Under the pieces are notes generated by a model that did no database searches, was not told the DNA's origin, and worked only from the letters and a program-made list of their open reading frames with translations. Positions 37,501 to 47,337 of a DNA stretch of 64,000 bases are shown piece after piece. The stretch spans positions 33,878,479-33,942,478 of the forward strand of contig CM035162.1 of NCBI GenBank assembly GCA_020205615.1, given 5' to 3'. The DNA is from Panax quinquefolius. Its lineage: Eukaryota; Streptophyta; Magnoliopsida; Apiales; Araliaceae. Every line of letters begins with the position of its first letter. The first letter of the stretch is position 1. The translations under genes and the position numbers were made by a program.

Positions 37501-38061
37501 TATATTAAAGTATTTAAGCTTATCAGATCAGTCGAGCATAAATGAGCCGATTCCAAATGTTCCTGCGACTCATCATAAGCAGTTCGGAGCACACTCAATT
37601 GAGCTCAAATTAGTCAAGCTGGGCTCAGTTTGAATTAAATCCGTATATGCAATCCTATGCTTATTTGCCAAAGTTTCTGCCTCGATATCATTTTAAGTCT
37701 TTCACTGATACAAAAAGTGAGTCAATAATGACATCTAACTTAACTGCATTAGTACAATTTTGATCATAAATCAATATTAGGGTTAACTGGCACAATATTT
37801 AAAAAAGAGAATTCATCCATGACAAACGGTTGCTAAAAATACTGTACAACAATTTAGTTGATAACCGTTGATCTGTACAATGGAAGACTATGATTAAAAT
37901 TAAAAAAGACCCTACCGCTATAGGCTGTAGCGACAGTCAATTAATTCCAAAATACGTGCCTCATGAGCTTGTGGCAATAGGCTTCACCATTTCTTACAAT
38001 TATTATTGGACCATTAGTTAGTCACCATTTCACCATTACAATTATTATTGTAATATTCGCA

Positions 38062-38062
<1 letters not shown>

Positions 38063-38113
<51 letters not shown>
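38063..38113. repeat. (ATT)n microsatellite, about 17 units
   Basis: Uninterrupted ATT repeats about 400 bases beyond the 3' end of the P450 coding region. Confidence 0.97.
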
Positions 38114-38411
38114 TATTTGTATAATATATATATAGATTTGTATTTTTATTTTTATTAGTTGATATACATTTGTAAAGTGATGGATGATATTGGAAAGTGA
38201 TATTATGGCTAAAAAAATCATTGGGAACATTAAAGACGCAATTTTGTTACCAGATCTAAAAGATAGTAGAGTTTAGAGTTTTTAGATAACCATAAACTCA
38301 AGTTCGACTATAATTTTATTTGAAATAAAAATGAAATGAAAACAAAATTGAAGTCATTAAAAAGGTGTAAGAATTAATATAAAATGGATCAGACAAATGC
38401 AGATATAAATT

Positions 38412-38417
38412 TTTATT
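38412..38417 (-). terminator. Possible polyadenylation signal of the P450 gene
   Basis: Minus-strand AATAAA lies about 100 bases downstream of the stop codon, a usual distance for a plant 3' UTR. No transcript evidence is available here. Confidence 0.45.
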
Positions 38418-38516
38418 GATTGTGTCACTATGCCTGAACAATGAGTTTTTGTAATCAGAACCTTATTAATGATCAATATATAGAAACTCGGAGGGTATTG
38501 TATATTTTCAACCCCT

Positions 38517-40425
38517 TCATTCCTTCAAGATCTTTGGGATAGCAAGTAGTGGCTTTGCCTTCTGTAGTGATAGTGCAAATCTTTCAGTGGTGTCCATTTC
38601 TTCTGGCTTCATTCCATTGGGAAGCTTCCATTCAAAATGATAGACAAGAGAGGCTATCATCAAGCTCACCACTCTCTGACCAAGAGCGATTCCGGCGCAC
38701 ATTCGACGACCGGAACCAAACGGAAGCAAAGAGAAATGCTGTCCCTTAACATCCACTTCACTTTCCAAAAACCTCTCCGGCATAAAACTTGTAGGGTTCT
38801 CCCAATAATCACCATCTCGAGCAATGGCCCATGCGTTTACCAGTATTTGAGTGTCTTTAGGTATTAGATAACCCTTTAGTTTTACGTCCTTCTCCGCCCT
38901 ACGGGGCACGAGGAAAGGCACCAATAGGTGCAGCCGCATTGTTTCTTTGACAACTGCTTGCAAGTACGGTAGTCCGAGCATCTCACCTTCTTCTATCTTG
39001 CCTTTTGCTTGCACATTGTCTGTAATTTCCTTGCGTAGCTTGGCCATTGTTGTTGGGTTGAGTATTAATTCAGTCATTGCCCATTCAACAGTATTGGCTG
39101 TAGTTTCAGTTCCGGCAAGGAACAATTCCTGAGGATGAAGGAATTTGTTTGCATTAGAACATTATGCTAGCTTTGATACTTATCTAAGTTTTGTTAATAT
39201 TAATTGGTAAAGCTTGATTCAATTTAACTCAAATGAGTTTCTTAAAGCTACTCGTTACAAATAGGGTAGTTAAAGGTAATTAAGTTTTCTTATACCGCAG
39301 TATGTAAGCAGAGGGATGATCTTGCACTATTGAGTAATGTACGCTAATATGATGAATATTGAAAAATCGATTTATAGCTAACCATGGACGTAGCCCAAGA
39401 TTGGGTGAAAGATAGTGTATTATGGGACTGTTTTTCTCTATTTTTTTTTCTTTAACAGATCTGCAGGTTGCGATGTTAATTGCTAAAACATATATACGAC
39501 ATGACAAGTAATCTTATAGTTTAAGAAAGACGACAGAAGAGAGATTCCATACCACTAGTAGAACTTGGACGTGCTTCAGGTTGAATTCAGCCTCATTGTC
39601 TTGGCTAAAATCAAGGAAGCAATCCAACAGATCTCCATCTCTTTGGGATTTGTACTCTCTGTCCTGTAGGCGCTGATCAATGAACTTATCACAAAGTTCC
39701 TCAAGATAACCATACGCAGCTTTAGCTTTTCCCCTTAAGCCTTGAGGATCGAAAGCTCTAAGTAAAGGGAAATAATCCGCAACATTAAACTTTATATCAA
39801 CCTCCATGACAGACTTCACAGCATTTTGAAACCCTTTTACATCTTGGGTTTTATAATCAGCTACATTTTCAGAAAAACAAGTGTTTGATATTTGATTTAC
39901 CGCGGTAGTAAACCCTAATTTAACAATATCCACAGATTCTCCTTTTTTGCTCACTTCCTTGACATGTTGAACCATTTCTTCCACCACTTTGTGCCTTAAG
40001 TTTCTCAATGTGTCTAGCTTTTGGGTGTTTGTCAAGAAAGTAGCTAGGACTTTTCGCAGGGTTCGCCATTGATCCCCTGCGGACAGCCACACAACAGCAT
40101 AGTAAGGGTGATCTAGCTTTGTGATGGCAGAAGGGACTACTCTGCCGGAGAAAGCCTCGTCGTTTTTCTGGAGGATTTCTCTGGCCATCTCCGGTGACGA
40201 AGCCACAATGCTAGTAACACCGCCTAGACGAATAGACATGAGAGGGCCGTACTTCTTCGCTAGCTCGGCGAATGCCTTATGGGGATTTGCACCAATATTG
40301 AATAGGTTTCCGAAGAAAGGGAGACCATTGGGGCCTGGTGGTAGGTTTCTTCTACGGAATAAAGAAAAGCCATGGAGAAAAATGAAGAATATTAAAGAGC
40401 ATAAGAGAAAATTCAACAACTCCAT
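38517..40425 (-). CDS. Cytochrome P450, CYP76 family, two exons
   Basis: Exon 1 is 40425-39553 (291 codons) and exon 2 is 39128-38517 (203 codons plus TGA). A 424-bp phase-0 intron (39552-39129, GTATGG to CTCAG) separates them at the intron site common in this family. The 494-residue product has a membrane anchor (1-23), the hinge LPPGP (28-32), C-helix W120-R124, I-helix AGTETT (296-301), ExxR E353-R356, PERF (408-411) and heme loop FGSGRRMCAG with C435. All catalytic motifs are intact. The family binds to the ER membrane and uses NADPH-P450 reductase. CYP76 members oxidise mono-, sesqui- and diterpenoids and some herbicides. I cannot fix the subfamily or substrate. The segment after ExxR reads RLHLLVPFLVPRR, where HPP is usual. 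It is the only intact host gene in the window. Confidence 0.93.
39129..39552 (-). other. Intron of the P450 gene
   Basis: 424 bases, AT-rich, GT at 39552-39551 and AG at 39130-39129 on the minus strand. Splicing joins L-L-V to E-L-F-L-A-G-T-E-T-T and keeps the frame, as expected for this family. No inserted element is seen in it. Confidence 0.88.
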
Positions 40426-40490
40426 TGGAAGGTGTTGATGTAATACGCTTTATAAGCTTTGTGGGTTGTAATCTCTACTAAATTTGTATG

Positions 40491-40500
40491 TATATATAGG
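40491..40500 (-). promoter_or_regulatory. Likely TATA box of the P450 gene
   Basis: Minus-strand CCTATATATA lies about 66-75 bases upstream of the ATG, which leaves room for a short 5' UTR. Upstream DNA to about 40640 is free of recognisable LTR sequence. Confidence 0.6.
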
Positions 40501-40607
40501 CATTCTTGAGTAAGCAAGAAAGTTCGTCAGTTCTTTCTTGCAGGTCGGCAAGTTGGTTAAAGGATGGTGCATGGCACATGCGACTGGACTTTTATATAGG
40601 GAAAAGG

Positions 40608-40629
40608 GTCAAAAAAAAAAAAAAAAAAA
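40608..40629 (+). repeat. Poly-A tract
   Basis: About 20 adenines preceded by GGGAAAAGGGTC. The following ~130 bases (CCCACTTACACCCTAAAC and so on) look like a dispersed non-coding repeat, possibly a short retroposon or MITE. This is uncertain. Confidence 0.7.
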
Positions 40630-41275
40630 CGCTGATGTTTACCCCAATGTCCCACTTACACCCTAAACTAATTTTTTTCCCAAAAGTATCCTTAACGTTA
40701 CATTTTTGGGTTATCCGTATCTCGCCTTAACAAACGAATAAACCTGGGTTAAAATGTGATTTACGGCATGCGCTTAAATATAAAATATATTCTAAATAAA
40801 ATAATATATATCATTTAATCAAAACAAAAAATACTAAAATTCAAAATAAAAAAGCATATCATATTTATATCATTTAATCAAAATAATAAAATTAATAAAA
40901 TTCAAATTATTTTGTTAACTAATCAATAATGACATCTCACTTGAACAACATTAGTTCAATTTTGACCATAAGTCAATATTAGGGCTTAGCTGGCACAACA
41001 TGCAACAAAAAAGACAAATTTTAAAAATAAAAATAGAAAAATAGAAAAACGAGCTTGTCAGGACAACTTGGGGAGACTCGAGATTCTCTTTGAAGCACCA
41101 AATCGTATCAATTTAAATTATAGTACTCTACTACAAAATTGTAGTATATTCAATTGGATAGGATAGGAGGAATCCTTCCGGTTGTGTTATCGGTGCTGAC
41201 CAAGTTTTTAATGCAAAGTCCACTTGCATTATTAAATGAACATCCGGTATTGGCCATTAATTTATACAGTACATA

Positions 41276-41552
41276 CTACATCCGTCCCATAATAAGTGTC
41301 TTTTTAGTTAAAATCACATATATCAATACATAAACTAAAATGACAAAAATACTTTTAATATATTTTCTTTGAAGTTGAAGAGTTAATGAATGTCATTTAA
41401 TTGTAGTGATGGTAAGATGCAATAAATATCATTGAATGCATAAGGGCATATATGAGAAAATATTGCAAAAATTGTATTGCAGTTCTAACACATCACTTAT
41501 TTTGAGAAAAACTATTAAGTCTAAAAAAACACTTATTGTGGGACAGAGGTAG
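41276..41552. mobile_element. Stowaway-like MITE, 277 bp
   Basis: Ends CTACATCCGTCCCATAATAA and (inverted) CTACCTCTGTCCCACAATAA match closely, with TA on both sides. The CC(A/T)CCGTCCCA start is characteristic of plant Stowaway elements. Confidence 0.88.
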
Positions 41553-41884
41553 TACTATTTTCGTTTTTAAAAGATTATCGTTTAAGATTTTGGTATATGA
41601 ATTAAGAAAGTATTATTTATTAAGTAAAATTTATTTGAAATTTCATTATCACCCCTTTATGAGAAGTTGAAAACTACTAATAAAAGGGAGAAAATTTCTT
41701 GGAACAATGAGAGAAAGTAATATAAAATACCATTTAATATGACTTAATATATGACACTATTTAATACCATGTTCAACCGTACCAGATATTATAATCCCCA
41801 CATGGGACTTAAAATTTCTAAACAAAATTATCATCCACCTTTTTCTAAAATGACCATAATATCCTATTATATCCACTTAGCTTA

Positions 41885-42235
41885 ATTATTATTGGTAAAC
41901 AACTTATTGGTATATGGCTTATTATTGTAAACAACTTATTATTGGTAAACAACTAATTATTTAAAGAAATTATTATTTAAACAACTTATTGGTAACCAAC
42001 TTACCAATAAATCATTTTACTAATAAGCTTCTTATTGATAAACAACTTATCAATAAGTTGTTTACTAATAAGCTTTTATTATTTGTAAACAACGATTATT
42101 AACAAACAACATATTATTTAAATAGCTTATTAATAAATAACTTATTATTTAAACAAGTTATTGATAAATAACTTATTATTGGTAAATGACTTATTGATAA
42201 ACAATTTCCAATAATAAGATTATATAAATTAACTT
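41885..42235. repeat. Irregular short-repeat cluster
   Basis: The words AACAACTTATTGGTAA and AATAAGTTGTTTAC recur in both orientations about 15 times in 350 bases. There is no fixed period. No coding frame. Confidence 0.7.
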
Positions 42236-42275
42236 ACAAAGTTGAAACTGAAAAGAGCACTTAAAAAGATATACA

Positions 42276-43365
42276 TGTAAGACCCCAACTTTTATGAATA
42301 AAGATTTAATTTTCTCTAAATGTTATTTTGAATAATAAGGTGTGATTTGTTATAATGTTATAGTTGTGGGTAATATTTACAAATTTTGTAAAATAAGCAA
42401 GTTGTCATAAAATATTCGTTTGGTCGGAGAATATTCGTTTTATCAGGGAATATCCGTAAGACGACACAATCATTGGTGGACCCCACAACGGAATTATTGA
42501 CGAATTTAGAAAGAGACAGAAATAACCTTTGTTATAAAAATAACGGCAATACTTTTACCGTTAACTTTTGAAATACCCGGTGATAAAAATACAGTAATAC
42601 GCGTGGTTGCATAGTAGCACACGATATTGTACAATATCTTTGATTATTGATGCTTACGTGAGAAGTCACTCAGTTTTAATCAATAATTGCAACAGTAGTT
42701 ACTGTATAGTATCTCATATTATTGATTCAATTATTGTCACAGTATCATCTGCATAATATTTTATATTATTAAATCAATAATTGAGACGACACAGTTATTC
42801 ATATTATTATTTACATTATTGACAATGTTTAGAAAGTTCTGTCGAAGAAAGGGGTTTGGTCATCTAATTGTGCACCAATAAGGAGAAGTCCTTATCGGAA
42901 AGCTCCCTCTTTCCTGAAAATGATTTAGTTGTTAATATTGCGGGTTATAATATTAATGATGAATAAATGTTGACAGATTAAAAATGTGTTTATTGTATTC
43001 TATCAGTTTTTACAATGTTAAAGGTCAAGGATAATTTATTCTACATTATCTTAGTTATAATATTTTTTACTGGGTTAGTTGAGAATATTGCTCGGACTAG
43101 TCGTGGAATGGAGAATTGGTCCGAGATGGTAACAATAATAGTCCTCACTATTCTATAAAATAGTGTGATAAAAATTGTAATGAGGACTCTATTTCAGTTT
43201 GGATATTGTCTACGAGACAATATTCATGTTAAAACTCTTAGCTTATGTTTTGTCGTATTTTACACGACATCTGATAATTGTAAAAATTAAGTTTGTATTT
43301 GAGTTATGTACCATGTATTTGGCGACTCAGAATGAGTTGTGTATACCTATTTTGGGGGCGTCACA
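42276..43365 (+). mobile_element. Element 7: solo LTR with ATACA target duplication
   Basis: Starts TGTAAGACCCC, ends GGGGGCGTCACA, and is flanked by perfect ATACA (42271-42275 and 43366-43370). At 1090 bp it is under half the usual length. The promoter core, leader and tandem repeats are missing between about 42985 and 43000. Its ends resemble the element 3 subtype. Confidence 0.93.
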
Positions 43366-43383
43366 ATACAACTATATTATATA

Positions 43384-43616
43384 CTCCCTCCGTTTTAAAT
43401 TATAAGATTGTTATTTACTTTTGAAAGTCAATAAAAGACATTTTCAAAATTAAGATGATTTATTAACTAAAAATTTTATAATTAATAGTACTTTTAGATA
43501 GTTTGCAATAGTTATCATTGTATTGACTAAAACTAGTGAAATTAATGTTAATTTTAAACTTAAAAATGTCCTAAATTTACTTCAAAAAATTAATAATGAT
43601 TTTAAAACGAAAGGAG
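43384..43616. mobile_element. Stowaway-like MITE, 233 bp
   Basis: CTCCCTCCGTTTTAAATTAT at the left and (inverted) CTCCTTTCGTTTTAAAATCA at the right, with flanking TA. It lies 18 bases beyond solo LTR element 7. Confidence 0.88.
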
Positions 43617-44042
43617 TATTGCATAAAATTTCTTTTAGATAATGTTAAGGTTAATTTTTAAGTTTTAAATGCGTCTCAAATGTACATTTCATCACTACAT
43701 TGAATGTTCAATATTGTGATGGGTTCTTAACGATTATTATAATACATAATTGATAACATACATGTCATAATAATATTTAATTATTTTTTTCAATCAAAAT
43801 TAGACGACAGGTTGTTTAAGTGATGAGTTTCACGTTTCACATGAAGTGTTTTCTCATGTCAAGACACATACATTCCACATGGGTAACACTGGTTCGGAAA
43901 GAATATTTAAAGTTAGTTATATATATATACACACACGCGCGCGGTGGTATTTCACGGTATTACCCATCTGGCATATTCTTAAGACATGAATGTAATTAAT
44001 ATATTATTACATCAAATCAATGTTTATTCCAAGTTCTAAGAC
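43617..44042. other. Intergenic DNA, no gene seen
   Basis: AT-rich, without a recognisable coding frame or element. It contains the alternating purine-pyrimidine tract at 43918-43943. Confidence 0.7.
43918..43943. repeat. Alternating (TA)(CA)(CG) tract
   Basis: 26 bases of strict purine-pyrimidine alternation grading from TA through CA to CG steps. Confidence 0.9.
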
Positions 44043-44077
44043 CACTACTAGAATACTGGGCAACTGAAACCAATTTT

Positions 44078-44475
44078 TAGAGATGGACTAAGTGTTGTCT
44101 CTAATTCTAGTATTTTGAGACGGACTTTGAAACCGAAATTTTGCTATGTCTCAACATGATTTGGAAGTAAAAGACCGAGACGGATTCTGAAACCACAAGC
44201 ATCATCTAAAATTTTAAAAACGGGATTAAAGACAGATTTAACCATCTCAAAAAGTAAGTATTTTTTAGAAAATTATAAACTCATTTTTGAAACAGATTTG
44301 AGACCAACTGTGCTCGTCTCAGATTAATAATTAAAAAAAGAATTAAATATTTATGTTTGAAATGGATTAGAGACCGAAATGTCCATCTCTGACTTTTATT
44401 TTCCCTCCAAAAACTAGTCTCCAATTCCCTCCTTATTGTTAGAGATGGGTTTGAGACGGATATAGTCTGTCTCAG
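44078..44475. repeat. CACTA subterminal repeats
   Basis: At least eight copies of the theme (A/G)GAGA(C/T)GGA(C/T)T and their complements, for example GAGACGGACTTTGAAACCG and TATAGTCTGTCTCAG, lie within 400 bases of the terminus. Confidence 0.75.
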
Positions 44476-45139
44476 TATTTTAGTTTCCCACCAAAAATTC
44501 CCTCCAACTGTATCAACAAAAAAAAGAAACGAAATAAGACTAATCGATCATTCCATCCCCAGACCCAGAATACATTTCATCCCCAAAATCGTTCCATCCC
44601 CAGAATACGGATTGTGTTCGTTCTTTCTATCAGATTGAAATTTTGCTTCCCAATTTCCATCCCAAAGCCAATCTCTTCTCAAATGCAACCATGAATTCCC
44701 GATTTTTCTTCTCAATCAACTGTGCGTCTTGTGGATCTTAGTTTAGGGCTAAAGGAAAACTCAAGCGACTCATGGTCAAGATTTAAAACAATCACGCACC
44801 ACCTTAGTAGCGTGGTCATCCCTCCAGACGGTAATCTTTCTTTTCTTGTTCTTCTTCATTTTCGGACTATCTTTCTTTGAATATTCTAATTTCCTGGCTT
44901 ATCTTGCGAAAGAGTTGGATTACAGAGTGTTTTTATTAAGCTTAATCTTACCTATTAGTCAATCAGTTCATCTTGTGGAAAGATAGATTGCTATAAGGTT
45001 TATTTAAGGGTATTATTAGTACTATATTGGAAAGCTAAAGTATTGGTTTCTTCAAAGCTCTATGGTAAACTATGGGAATGGGGTTTACACAACTAATTTA
45101 TAGGTGAAGTTGACTTTTCTAAGGTTCTAAGGTTAATAG

Positions 45140-45140
<1 letters not shown>

Positions 45141-45204
<64 letters not shown>
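45141..45204. repeat. (TAA)n microsatellite, about 21 units
   Basis: Uninterrupted TAA repeats inside the CACTA element just upstream of the transposase relic. Confidence 0.96.
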
Positions 45205-45299
45205 TTGACAAATTTTAATAATCTTTTGTTCAGAAAGGATGCTTCTTGATTGAAGTTGGATTGATAGGCGAGTTGCTAAAAATGGAAGATCAATTAGTG

Positions 45300-47137
45300 A
45301 ATAATTTAGAGAGGGGGTAAAGGAATTCCTCAATTTTGCTTACTCTATTCCTGGGAATGTTAGTGAGCAAAAAATTAATGTCCTTGCTCAACTTGTAAAT
45401 TGAGGTTCTTCCAAACCGAGAAGATGTTGAAATACATCTTTATAGAAAGGATTCAAAAATAATTACAAAAATGGTTTGTGACATATGAATATTTATCCAA
45501 GAAAGTTCAAATCATGGTGATAATGTTGAGGTCCCACTTGATACAAACCGTACATAGATCTCGTGCGTGATGTTCTTTGGGCAAAGTTTTGGTTCTATAA
45601 TAGCGAGACATCTAGATTAGAAGAACCAAATTCGATGCAAACAAGTTTTTTCAACTTTTAAAAGATGTCGATGATCCCCATGGCGGGTTGTCAGAGAAGT
45701 CAACAAAATTATCTATGGTAGCACAATTGTTGAACCTCAAGGATGAGTCAAACATGAGCCAAGTTCACTTTAATTGCATGATCTCATTAATGAAGAGTCG
45801 TTGCCTAAAGATGAGAAGCTTCCCGAGAATTATTATAGGCGAAGCAAATGGTAAAATGTTGGGACTTGGTTATCGGAAGATACATGCATGTGAAAATGAT
45901 TGCGTGTTGTCAGACATAAATGAAAATGAAAATAAGACGAATTGTTCCGTATGTGGTCATCCTCAATTTAAACCTAAGCCACAGGGAAATAAGAAGAAAA
46001 AAATATACCTTTTAAGGTTTTACGATATTTTCCAATTACACCTAGACTTCAAAGATTGTATATGTCCAATGTCACAGTAGAACACATGACATGGCATAAA
46101 AAGAATCCTAGTCCCGATGGTGTAGTTGTTCACCCATTAGATAGTGAGGCATGGAAACACGTTGATCGCACTTATACATCTTTTTCTGCATTATCTCAGA
46201 ATATTAGACTTGGACTCTCCACTGATGGGTTCAATCCGTTTAGAAACTTTGCAAATCCGTATTCCCGTTGGCCAGTTATAGTCACTCCATATAATTTGCC
46301 ACCTGGAATGTGTATGAAGCAGCCCTACATGTTCTTGACATTAATTATTCCCGGTCCAAAGAGTCCTGGTAAGGATTTAGATGTATACTTGAGACCACTG
46401 ATTGATGAATGAAAAATGTTGTGGAATGACGGAGTTAACACCTATGATGCATATGCGAAGCAAAATTTTCAGATGAAAGTTGCACTTATGTGGACTATTA
46501 TCGATTTTCCAGCTTATGGAAGGTTGTCAGGTTGGAGTACTCATGGTAAGATGGCTTGCCCTTATTGTATGGAGGGTAGCAAGGTTTTTACCCTTGAGAA
46601 TGGTAGAAAACCTTAGTTCTTTGATTGTCATCGTTAATTTTTGCCTATTGATCATTCTTATCGATATCAAAAGGAAAAATTCAAGAGGAATAAAATTGAA
46701 TGCGACTTTCAACCACCTCGGTTATTAAGCGAAGAGGTATTTGAGCGTGTGTCAAAATTGCCACCTATTACATTTGGAAAGGTTGGCAATAAACATAAAA
46801 TAAATGTTCAATCTTTTGGGAGTTACCCTATTGGCGTTCACTTCTAATTCGACACAATCTTGATGTGATGCATGTTGAGAAAAACGTGTTTGAAAACCTG
46901 TTTTATACAATATTGGATGTCAAGGGTAGAACAAAAGATAATCCAAATGCAAGGAATGATCTAAAGACCCATTGCAAGCGTCAGGATTATTATGTTTAAA
47001 TGCGAGTGGTATGATACCGAGGGAAAAGGTATTAGAGTAGACAATCACGGGCTTGTAGAGATTTTACATAAAAAATATCTTCAGACAAATGATCCCTTTG
47101 TATTGGCAATACAAACTCAACAAGTTTACTATTCAAC
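45300..47137 (+). pseudogene. TNP2-type transposase remnant of element 8
   Basis: Frames in order give EFLNFAYSIPGNVSEQK, then LLNLKDESNMSQVHFN and MLGLGYRKIHACENDC with the zinc-type CSVCGHPQFKPKPQGNKKKK (45688-46080). Next come the TNP2 core (46056-46412: STDGFNPFRNFANPYSRWPV, LPPGMCMKQPYMFLTLIIPG), KVALMWTIIDFPAYGRLSGW, C-P-Y-C, and RHNLDVMHVEKNVFENL. From 46992 the frame jumps to the DUF4216-like segment FKCEWYDTEGKGIRVDNHGL. The region between these domains in full transposases is deleted. At least six frameshifts or stops make it non-functional. Confidence 0.9.
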
Positions 47138-47337
47138 TGTGACGCCCCCAAAATACATCACCCATCTTGAGTCGCCAGATACATGGTACAGAATTCAAAT
47201 ACAACTTAATAATACAAATCGTTTATGGCGTAATATACGACAAAACATAAACCGTGAGTTTGAATACAAATATTGTCTACTAGAGAGTATACAAACTCAA
47301 AAGAAGTCCTCATTAAAATTATTGTCACTCTATTTAA
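47138..47337 (-). repeat. Element 9 3' LTR, first piece
   Basis: Minus strand ends GGGGGCGTCACA at 47138. Colinear with 6035-6235 of the element 3 LTR. Confidence 0.88.

Larger units (their letters stand above)
37026..38411. other. Intergenic DNA, no gene seen
   Basis: AT-rich sequence between element 6 and the P450 gene. It holds a pyrimidine-rich stretch (37150-37215), one MITE (37240-37500), one copy of a direct repeat (37721-37810) and an (ATT)n array (38063-38113). No open frame here has a recognisable product. Confidence 0.7.
40640..42275. other. Intergenic DNA upstream of the P450 gene
   Basis: No gene seen. It contains the second copy of a direct repeat (40922-41012), a MITE (41276-41552) and a low-complexity cluster of TTATTGGTAAACAACT-like words (about 41885-42235) before solo LTR element 7. 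Confidence 0.7.
44043..47137 (+). mobile_element. Element 8: CACTA (En/Spm) DNA transposon, right part cut off
   Basis: Starts with the terminal CACTACTAGAATACTGGGC. Then come subterminal direct and inverted copies of GAGACGGA/AGAGATGG words (44078-44475), which bind transposase-complex proteins in this superfamily, and then a TNP2-type transposase relic. Flanking trinucleotide on the left is GAC. The right terminal inverted repeat is not in the window because element 9 enters at 47138. Confidence 0.9.

Noticed and set aside
38045..38230. Minus-strand frame with a poly-asparagine run
   Set aside because: It is produced by the (ATT)n microsatellite. There is no other evidence for a gene.
40121..40438. 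105-codon frame opposite the P450 start
   Set aside because: It is the exact antisense of P450 exon 1. The P450 frame is supported by motifs and splicing.
42276..43365. Possible complete short retroelement (TRIM)
   Set aside because: It has one LTR only, with no second LTR, primer site or polypurine tract, and it aligns end to end with an LTR. It is a shortened solo LTR.
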